This document shows positions 50,900 through 57,405 of a stretch of 64,000 bases of DNA, piece by piece. The notes under the pieces were generated by a model, which was not told the DNA's origin, made no database searches, and saw only the letters and a list, made by a program, of their open reading frames with translations. Source of the DNA: Bacteriovorax stolpii (lineage in GTDB: Bacteria; Bdellovibrionota; Bacteriovoracia; Bacteriovoracales; Bacteriovoracaceae); NCBI GenBank assembly GCA_945883845.1, contig CAMCYI010000002.1, positions 124,001 through 188,000 of the forward strand, written 5' to 3'. Each line of letters starts with the position of its first letter. The stretch's first letter is position 1. Both the position numbers and the translations under genes were made by a program.

Positions 50900-52369
50900 T
50901 TATAAAAAATATCTTATTAACCAAGAGGGCAGTGCGAGGGCCTTCATCAGGATGACCTGCTTTTTAGGAGCCCCGTAGACGTTAACTTTTTCGCCAGCTT
51001 TGTTCGTGGCCGTTCCATCCGGCATGAACAGGAAACCCTGTTCAGAGCGTGAGACGACTGAATCTTTCACTTCTTTGGTGAACTCGTCACTACCTCGACA
51101 GAAGAAGGCGAGCTCAGTGTTAAAATGATAAGAGCGGTTATCAATGTTGTATGACCCGATCATGACTTCGCTGAAAGTTTCCGATTCGTAAATCTGAGTC
51201 TTGTCGTGAGAGCCCCACTTCGCTGTTGCTGCCTTCTGGTCAAAGATGACATCGTTTAGATATGGTTTTCCATTGTGCAACCAGGTCTTCACACCGAACT
51301 GACTCCACAGCATGATTTTAAGATAAGTATTGGCCACCATGTAGAGAGCATCGGTTGAAGCGAGTGAGTTCGTATAGATGCGGACATCAACTCCTCTTGA
51401 GATGGTTTCTTCCATCAAATCAAGGGTCGCATGGTTATTGATCATGTAAGGCGAAGATACGATAAGGGACTTTGACGTGTTTCTGATTCGATCGAAGATA
51501 GCTTCTCTCAAAAAACGGAACTTTTTCAGCTTTTCTTTTTTCAGAGGAAGATCTGAACGAAGGCCCGGAGCATCTGTAGCAAAAGTAGCGTCCGGACAAA
51601 TGTGAAGTTTAGAAGCATTCAGAATAGGGCGCGCCAGCTCTTCGACACGTGCCCGGACTGCGACTGACTCTTCTGTCTCGTTCAGGAAGTCGATTGTTTC
51701 ATTGTATTTACGCAAATACTTTTCTCCAGGTTTCTTTGGTGTTTTCAACTCATCTGTCGGTGTCGTTATTTTATGATAAAAGTACTGGTCGAATGACTCC
51801 CGCATGGCCGCAACGATCGGCCCTTTCACATAAACATCACGATCATTGAAATTGAATTCTTCGGACATGTGGAAATAATCATCACCAATGTTACGTCCGC
51901 CTGTAATCGCTTCCTTGTCATCGACTGAAATAAGTTTGCGATGATCGCGAAACTGAGCCGACATCGGCAAGATGAATGGCACGTCATTATAGTATTTAAG
52001 TTCAATTCCCAGCTTAAGGAATTCTCTTGAGTGCCACTTCGTCAATTCTGCAAGGTTGATTGCTTTATCAACAAGAATACGAACTTTCACTCCTCTGCGG
52101 GCAGCATCCTGAAGGGCGAGAGTTATCAGTTTTCCGGATTTATCTGCTTTATAAATAAAGTATTCAACTTCCACATTTTTCTCAGCACGATTGATGATAT
52201 CGAGACGCATCTGGAGAGCTGCAAGACCATTGTCGAGAAGCATGACCTGATTAATAGAGCGCGGTTGGTTCACATAATATGGATGGGGAATGGTAATACG
52301 AAGAGTTTCCGCATCCGCCATGGAGTGAAGACTTAATAGAAGGCCAAACAAGACGATCAGTTTTTTCAC
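50900..52369 (-). CDS. exported phospholipase D-like protein
   Basis: The product has 489 residues from GTG at 52369, which has GAGG five bases upstream and gives a clean signal peptide (KKLIVLFGLLLSLHSMADA); an in-frame ATG at 52390 is also possible. Two HKD motifs mark the PLD superfamily: FRDHRKLISVDDKEAITGGR and WGSHDKTQIYESETFSEVMI. This superfamily holds phospholipases, cardiolipin synthases and Nuc-type nucleases; with export and two HKD motifs the protein resembles periplasmic PLD/cardiolipin synthase C-like members. It follows the EEP-family gene and precedes the small secreted protein by 10 bp. Confidence 0.9.
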   Translation of the reverse strand: MKKLIVLFGLLLSLHSMADAETLRITIPHPYYVNQPRSINQVMLLDNGLAALQMRLDIINRAEKNVEVEYFIYKADKSGKLITLALQDAARRGVKVRILVDKAINLAELTKWHSREFLKLGIELKYYNDVPFILPMSAQFRDHRKLISVDDKEAITGGRNIGDDYFHMSEEFNFNDRDVYVKGPIVAAMRESFDQYFYHKITTPTDELKTPKKPGEKYLRKYNETIDFLNETEESVAVRARVEELARPILNASKLHICPDATFATDAPGLRSDLPLKKEKLKKFRFLREAIFDRIRNTSKSLIVSSPYMINNHATLDLMEETISRGVDVRIYTNSLASTDALYMVANTYLKIMLWSQFGVKTWLHNGKPYLNDVIFDQKAATAKWGSHDKTQIYESETFSEVMIGSYNIDNRSYHFNTELAFFCRGSDEFTKEVKDSVVSRSEQGFLFMPDGTATNKAGEKVNVYGAPKKQVILMKALALPSWLIRYFL

Positions 52370-52483
52370 GTTTTCCTCTACACCTGTCAAAAGAATAGAC
52401 AGTTAAAACCGTTCTATTCGAGATTGAGTATTACGAGGAGGATATTGCAATCCTTTGGCCAATCTTGAAATGTATGTCGGATA

Positions 52484-53338
52484 TTAAGGAAGGAGAGCAA
52501 GCTCCAGAGTCATAGGCTTGTGATCCGAGCCGGAAGACTCTTTGATCACTTCGGCTTTTTTCACTTGAAGGCCTCTCACAAACCCATGGTCAAGGTAGTA
52601 GGGAGTAAACTTAAATTTCATACGGTATTCACCGTTCTTAAATGTGATCGTATTGAATTTAAGTCTTTTCATCATTTCTTCCAGAAACACAGTCCGGCAT
52701 TTCGTTCTTGTATTGAAATCACCGGCAAAAACCACAGGGCCGTCGTGCTTAGCGATGACTTCTTCAATTTGATTCATGTGACGCTTGAACGAACCAAAGC
52801 TCGTGAGATTGATTCCGTGTACAGAAATAGCGAGAAGATTTTTATCCGAACCTTCTACGGGATACTTTGCAAATGTTGTCGTCTTTGGAGTCTCTATAAC
52901 TGGCTCCATGTCTGGAGTATGTTTCACGATAACTTCTGTCGGTTCAACATCTGAACCGATCATGTTGCCGGTCGCCTGATTGTTGTAGATCTTGTAGAGA
53001 AAGCTGATTCCCATATCCCAGCGGACGTTTGAGAATTCTTTAAGAGTATTTACGAAGAGAGGAGTTTCGTACGCTTCCTGAATGAGGTAGAGATCTTTGT
53101 CTTCCCCATATGATTTGAATTCTTGTTTCCAGGTCATCATTTCTGCTTTTTTGATATTCCAGACAAAAACTTTGATTGAAGAAGGATCCAGATCGCGCTC
53201 AAAAGCTGAGCCTTGCATGACGTGCGCTTGTGATTCCGGAACGAGCTTATAGAATTTCCCGAGCGGACGAAGGCGCGCTTCAACGTTCCCGATCTGAAAA
53301 GTGAAGGCAATGATTAAAGTGAGAAGCATTCTTTCCAT
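52484..53338 (-). CDS. exported endonuclease/exonuclease/phosphatase family protein
   Basis: The 284-residue product has a signal peptide (MERMLLTLIIAFTFQIGNVEA). EEP-family motifs appear in order: VFVWNIKK (Asn), LYLIQEA (metal-binding Glu), AISVHGINL (His), VVFAGDFNTR (Asp/Asn), YYLDHGFVRG and GSDHKPMTLEL (catalytic Asp/His). The family includes DNases, sphingomyelinases and inositol phosphatases; with SDHKP and a YafD-like layout, an exported nuclease or phosphodiesterase is likely. CAGGAG lies upstream of the ATG at 53338, and a TATAAT (minus strand, 53363-53368) could be its -10. Confidence 0.9.
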   Translation of the reverse strand: MERMLLTLIIAFTFQIGNVEARLRPLGKFYKLVPESQAHVMQGSAFERDLDPSSIKVFVWNIKKAEMMTWKQEFKSYGEDKDLYLIQEAYETPLFVNTLKEFSNVRWDMGISFLYKIYNNQATGNMIGSDVEPTEVIVKHTPDMEPVIETPKTTTFAKYPVEGSDKNLLAISVHGINLTSFGSFKRHMNQIEEVIAKHDGPVVFAGDFNTRTKCRTVFLEEMMKRLKFNTITFKNGEYRMKFKFTPYYLDHGFVRGLQVKKAEVIKESSGSDHKPMTLELALLP

Positions 53339-53362
53339 GAAAAACTCCTGTTGGTCTTTCTT

Positions 53363-53368
53363 ATTATA
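53363..53368 (-). promoter_or_regulatory. -10 element candidate for the EEP-family gene
   Basis: A perfect TATAAT on the minus strand, 24 bases before the ATG at 53338. No good -35 is seen at the usual distance. Confidence 0.4.
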
Positions 53369-53434
53369 GTCGGAATCCCGGCCGGCAATTGTGAGGATTA
53401 TGTTCAGGGCAAGTGTTGCCTCTGCGCTCAGAAT

Positions 53435-53547
53435 GCAAAGTAGAGACCAATGCTTTTGAGAGGTAAATGAAAAATTATCTGAGGCATAGAGACTTTAGTC
53501 CCCGCATGAAAAGAGAGAAATGAGGTAGAAAACCATTGGTGCTTTGC
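53435..53547. other. possible structured RNA in a 310-bp gap
   Basis: The gap 53339-53649 has no plausible gene. Inside it, GCAAAG (53435-53440) pairs with CTTTGC (53542-53547) and ACCAATG (53446-53452) with CATTGGT (53534-53540), nested in order, with small unpaired bulges between. A strong hairpin follows at 53586-53624. The enclosed region carries ATCTGAGGCATA, shared with the gap near 43670. This could be a small RNA, but the pairing may be chance. Confidence 0.25.
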
Positions 53548-53585
53548 GTTGGTGGCGATAATTTCTGTTTTGAAAGTTACAGGCT

Positions 53586-53624
53586 AAAGATGAAATCCTC
53601 TCATCGGGTGAGGATTTCATCTTT
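53586..53624. terminator. strong 15-bp hairpin, probable terminator
   Basis: AAAGATGAAATCCTC and GAGGATTTCATCTTT are perfect reverse complements with a 9-base loop. It lies 25 bases after the stop of the minus-strand gene at 53650 and probably ends it. The stem is symmetric and could also act on the plus strand; neither side has a long T-run. Confidence 0.7.
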
Positions 53625-53649
53625 CTGAATGCTCATTCAATTTCGATAA

Positions 53650-54273
53650 TTAGTTTTTTACTTTTAAAAGTTTTTCCATGATTTCAGGATTGCTCTCTAT
53701 GTCCTTGAGACGCAGGAAAATCAAGAGTGCTGGTTTTTTAGATCCTTCCGGACCCACGAGGTGCAGCGATCCGACGACCTTTTTTTTCCACGAAAGTGAA
53801 ATGGCCGCAGCATTGATCGGGAATTTGTAATTGACGTTCAGAGGAATATAAAACCCAAAAAGTTTCTGATGATAATAAAAAGAAAGACTGTACTGAGCTG
53901 GCTTGAGATCAAGACGAAGACCATCTTTAATTTTCCCTCCGGGGATTCCCGGAATCGGACGGCCATCCGGAAGAATGTAGGCCTTATCGGTCACAACTTC
54001 TTTGATGATCTTGATGTCTCTGGGATCGAGTCTTACGGTTGCGAGTGTTCCGCCTTCAAGGGCATTGGGTTCGATGACCGCAGAAGAGTTCGGAAGTTTC
54101 GGAAGAACCACACCAACATAACCGGGTAATTCAAGTTTTGTGAATGCGAGACTGACCTGAATCTTTCCATCGATAAAGTCGATGTAGGGACCTTCCACGC
54201 CTGGAATTTTTCCAGCAAGGGCAGGAGTTACTGAGAAAAACGCTAACAGGGCGAGAACGAGAATGGATTTCAT
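53650..54273 (-). CDS. secreted beta-rich protein of unknown function
   Basis: The product has 207 residues from the ATG at 54273 (GGTAAGGAA upstream), giving a signal peptide (MKSILVLALLAFFSVTPALA); an in-frame ATG at 54306 would add 11. The mature part alternates hydrophobic and polar residues (YIDFIDGKIQVSLAFTKLEL, AQYSLSFYYHQKLFGFYIPL, LHLVGPEG) and has no cysteines, so it may be a beta-sandwich or small barrel. No family known. It is transcribed alone. Confidence 0.72.
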   Translation of the reverse strand: MKSILVLALLAFFSVTPALAGKIPGVEGPYIDFIDGKIQVSLAFTKLELPGYVGVVLPKLPNSSAVIEPNALEGGTLATVRLDPRDIKIIKEVVTDKAYILPDGRPIPGIPGGKIKDGLRLDLKPAQYSLSFYYHQKLFGFYIPLNVNYKFPINAAAISLSWKKKVVGSLHLVGPEGSKKPALLIFLRLKDIESNPEIMEKLLKVKN

Positions 54274-54448
54274 TTCCTTACCTTTTAGATGTGGTGAATG
54301 CCTCACGTATCGTCGGCAAGTTACAGGGCTTTGAGTTCCATTTAGATAATCTTAAACACCGGCACAATTTGCCGACTCAAGATCCTGACTCATCTCTCAC
54401 GTCCGGCTTCCGATGAATTCAAAACAAACCGGAAAAAAGGACAGCATC

Positions 54449-55039
54449 ATGTTTAAAGGCATCCTCCTCTTGTCCCTCTGTCTGATCTCTCTCGCAGCTT
54501 CTGCGCATCCTGCGGATAAAGTAGCGACGGGACATCTTAAAGTTGTACCAGGTGAAGTTTACGGCTTCAAAAAATACCCATCAGAACTTGCGATGATTCA
54601 AAAAGCTATTCCCATAATGGAAGCCGTGGTGAACTCGGAAGAATTTAAACAAAGAGTCATTGGCCGGCAGCCTGCCTATACTTCTAATAGAGGCATGACG
54701 AATTCCCAGGTATACACTTACCTTATGCAGGGTAAAGAACTTCTGAACGGCAACAATACCTTGGGAGAGATGAACTTTAACGTCGAGAGATACTCCCGCT
54801 GGTGGAGTAAGGTTATTGCTTACACAAGTCCTGGCCAGCACGACTGGATTATGGTGAACGGTAAGTTTTATTCTAAATTTGATCAGATAGATATTGCAGC
54901 GAACCTCACTCACGAGTGGATTCACCTGACGGGTTTTCTCCATGATTCAGCGAGTGATCGCGATTCTGTTCCCTACGCTGTAGGCGACATTGTTGAAGAG
55001 CTATCACGGAAATTTGTGAAGCAAGGCTTTCTGGACTAA
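54449..55039 (+). CDS. small secreted metzincin-like protein
   Basis: The product has 196 residues from the ATG at 54449, giving a signal peptide (MFKGILLLSLCLISLAASA); an in-frame ATG at 54413 would put 12 polar residues before it. The sequence HEWIHLTGFLH (155-165) fits the metzincin zinc motif HExxHxxGxxH exactly, with E156 as catalytic base. No Met follows in the place of the usual Met-turn; SVPYAVGDIVEEL stands there instead. A zinc-dependent peptidase or related hydrolase in the periplasm is likely, at unusually small size. Its stop overlaps the next start by one base (TAATG). Confidence 0.75.
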   Translation: MFKGILLLSLCLISLAASAHPADKVATGHLKVVPGEVYGFKKYPSELAMIQKAIPIMEAVVNSEEFKQRVIGRQPAYTSNRGMTNSQVYTYLMQGKELLNGNNTLGEMNFNVERYSRWWSKVIAYTSPGQHDWIMVNGKFYSKFDQIDIAANLTHEWIHLTGFLHDSASDRDSVPYAVGDIVEELSRKFVKQGFLD

Positions 55040-55875
55040 TGGATAAGCTCGCGAGGAAACTCGTTTCTCTGGGTGACCGATTTATTGCTAAAAACGGTCA
55101 CCGCAAATTTCACCTTGAAGCGGCAAAGTTACTTTCTGAAAATAATTTTTGTTCTGTGTACTCACTTGACCAGCTTCGCTCACTTTCATTCAAAAAAAAT
55201 ATTGAATCTATCCAGAACTACCGTGCCTTCGAGTTCAGCGATTTGCCGCTGACCCTTGCCCGTGGTGAGGATTGCTTTCTTGATCTCTATGTCTGGAGAA
55301 GACGTCCTACGGTCATTCATAATCATCACTTCGTGGGTGCTTTTCAGTGTCTTGAAGGATCTAATGTTGATTTATCTTTTTCATTTAAAGCAAAAAAGAA
55401 GCTGGGAAGTTTTCATTCACTAGGCGATCTCAAACTCGAAGAGACTCGTAAAGTAGATGCCGGTGTCATTGTCCCCATAGACCTGCAAGATAAGTTTATT
55501 CATCAGAATCATCATCATCATGACCTCACGGTGAATCTTTGTTTCCGGACTCCTGACATATCCGGTAAAAGAATTGCAAATTTTTTGTATTCTGGTCTTC
55601 GTTATGAAAAAGATCCGGTGACTCTGGCCCGCACAGAAAGAATTTTTCGATTGCTTAAACTCGGACCCCTGGATCTGAAGAAGTTGAATCTTTCAGCGGA
55701 TGATGCACTTTCATTTCTTATTCAGGCCTACGGGATAAATTCTGATAATAGTGCTTTTCAGGCGGCGAAGGAATTCTTCTCACTAAAAGTCCGCAAAGAG
55801 TTCAAATTAAATCTGGAAGACCTTCTTGATGAGCATGAATCACAGATCGATCTCATCCAGGCAAATTACAATTAG
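55039..55875 (+). CDS. cupin-like protein coupled to the metzincin-like gene
   Basis: The 278-residue product has no signal peptide. Residues 88-180 hold cupin-like features: RRRPTVIHNHHFVGAFQCLE with a possible metal-binding His cluster, and FIHQNHHHHDLTVNLCFRTP about 75 residues later. This fits a double-stranded beta-helix with a metal site, though spacing differs from the standard cupin motifs. The C-terminal third is helical. Role unknown. It starts within the stop of the metzincin-like gene, so the two are made together although only one is exported. Confidence 0.55.
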   Translation: MDKLARKLVSLGDRFIAKNGHRKFHLEAAKLLSENNFCSVYSLDQLRSLSFKKNIESIQNYRAFEFSDLPLTLARGEDCFLDLYVWRRRPTVIHNHHFVGAFQCLEGSNVDLSFSFKAKKKLGSFHSLGDLKLEETRKVDAGVIVPIDLQDKFIHQNHHHHDLTVNLCFRTPDISGKRIANFLYSGLRYEKDPVTLARTERIFRLLKLGPLDLKKLNLSADDALSFLIQAYGINSDNSAFQAAKEFFSLKVRKEFKLNLEDLLDEHESQIDLIQANYN

Positions 55876-55884
55876 TTCAAAAAG

Positions 55885-55904
55885 AAGGCCCTTGCGGGCC
55901 TTTT
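55885..55904. terminator. bidirectional terminator between converging genes
   Basis: AAGGCCC-TTGC-GGGCCTT is a 7-bp stem with a 4-base loop, flanked by an A-run and a T-run. It sits between the cupin-like stop (55875) and the M1-like stop (55908) and can serve both. Confidence 0.9.
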
Positions 55905-55907
55905 GAA

Positions 55908-57266
55908 TTAGAGAAGTTTTTTAAGTTGTTCGATCGTTAGCTGAGGATGATTCTCGTTATGAGGCATTTTCTTTGAATTTGACTTCATTCCTTCAATTCC
56001 GCCCTGGCCTTTTACGTACTGGTTAAAGAGATCAGTAACATCAGTTCCGTAGTGCTCATTGATTCCATCGATCAGATCCTGAACATAGATAGGATCGAAT
56101 GCTTTCTTTTCAAGGAACGAACGAAGGAATGGTTTCAGCCCGCCCTGTGATTCGAACTTGTTATTGAGGAGAGACATGAAGCGCTCGCCAAATGAATAGG
56201 CGAGACGGTCTGTGAGACGAACGTAGGTTCCAAGAACTGCGATCTTGCTTGTTCCTGCAAGAGTTGGAATGCTTGAGTAACCTTTATCTCTCCAGCTCGC
56301 AAGAGCTTCATCGATCCAGCCAGAGTTTCCGTCAGCTGGAATAATTCCGCGGGCGAAGTATGAGTGAAAGAGTTCATGGCCCAAGGCCCTCTCAGAAGTA
56401 ATAGTAGCACCTGAGTATTCCATCCCGCCTGAAGGTCCATTGACGTAGATCGTAATCGACTGGTGGAGGAAAGCTCCGTAGTCTTTTTCAAGCTCGTCGA
56501 TGAGAGAGACTGTTAAAGTTTGAAGTCCATCAAGGCGCGCGGCCTGATCATGAGGAATGTAAATGATAGCTGGAAGATCGCGGCCATCAACCGAACGGAC
56601 AGAAAAGCGTCTTTCAGCAAATGATCCAGTTGGTGTCGTGTGGTAGTAAGGGCAAGACGTGTTGAGGTTCTTCTCGAAAACAATCTTGAATTCGTTATCA
56701 GAAATTTTTTCTACGTTCCCGTTTGAGTAGATGGTCTGGTTGATAGCAGCACCGTCGAATTTCACGTGGAAAGTCATCGGGATGATATCGTAAGCAAAGT
56801 TAGTTGGAAGGTAGCGCTCGATGTAGCCGCGGTCAGAAAGATCGGACATCCAGAAAGCACTCTTCACACCAGTTTCTGTAAACTCTGTGAGCTCTTTATT
56901 CAAAGGCAATGTCACTTCCAAATGGTGATGACCTGCAGTTGTCATTTTACGGACAGCGCGGACGAGAGTTTCTTTCGATGGAGTAGCAATCAGATCTGCA
57001 CCTGTTTCTTCGCCATCGAGAACAATTCTAGTTGGTTCCTGAACAGAGTCAAAAACGATCTCGCCGTCTTCGGCCGTGATGAGATCGATGTGAGCTTCGA
57101 CAACAGCTGTCTTAGCTGTGACATCGTAATGGATTTTATAGTAAGCGTTGGTGAAGTCGGTGAACACGGCCTGGGACCTTGCTGTCGGGAAAGCTGGCGG
57201 CCTTTTGTCGATGTCTGTGGCAAAGGCGCTAATAGAAAGAAGACCTAACAGGAGTGCAGATTTCAT
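55908..57266 (-). CDS. secreted M1-type metallopeptidase-like protein
   Basis: The 452-residue product has a signal peptide (MKSALLLGLLSISAFA). It has the M1 gluzincin signature: GGMEYSG at 280-286 (GAMEN-like exopeptidase loop) and HELFH at 297-301 with E320 exactly 18 residues later (HExxH-x18-E). The N-terminal part is beta-rich (AYYKIHYDVTAKTAVVEAHI), like domain 1 of M1 enzymes. At 452 residues it is much shorter than aminopeptidase N or LTA4 hydrolase and has only a short helical C-terminus. Cleavage of peptides in the periplasm or outside is likely. It ends at a shared terminator. Confidence 0.88.
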   Translation of the reverse strand: MKSALLLGLLSISAFATDIDKRPPAFPTARSQAVFTDFTNAYYKIHYDVTAKTAVVEAHIDLITAEDGEIVFDSVQEPTRIVLDGEETGADLIATPSKETLVRAVRKMTTAGHHHLEVTLPLNKELTEFTETGVKSAFWMSDLSDRGYIERYLPTNFAYDIIPMTFHVKFDGAAINQTIYSNGNVEKISDNEFKIVFEKNLNTSCPYYHTTPTGSFAERRFSVRSVDGRDLPAIIYIPHDQAARLDGLQTLTVSLIDELEKDYGAFLHQSITIYVNGPSGGMEYSGATITSERALGHELFHSYFARGIIPADGNSGWIDEALASWRDKGYSSIPTLAGTSKIAVLGTYVRLTDRLAYSFGERFMSLLNNKFESQGGLKPFLRSFLEKKAFDPIYVQDLIDGINEHYGTDVTDLFNQYVKGQGGIEGMKSNSKKMPHNENHPQLTIEQLKKLL

Positions 57267-57405
57267 GATTCACCTCATTAAGAATGTTTTATCGATACCC
57301 CATGGTGTCGTCCAGACCCAATGTGGCCCTCGGGTAAAATTTAGAGTGTAAGAATGTCAGTATTTTTCCATTTTTTCACGCGTAACTTGTTGCTAACATA
57401 TAGCT

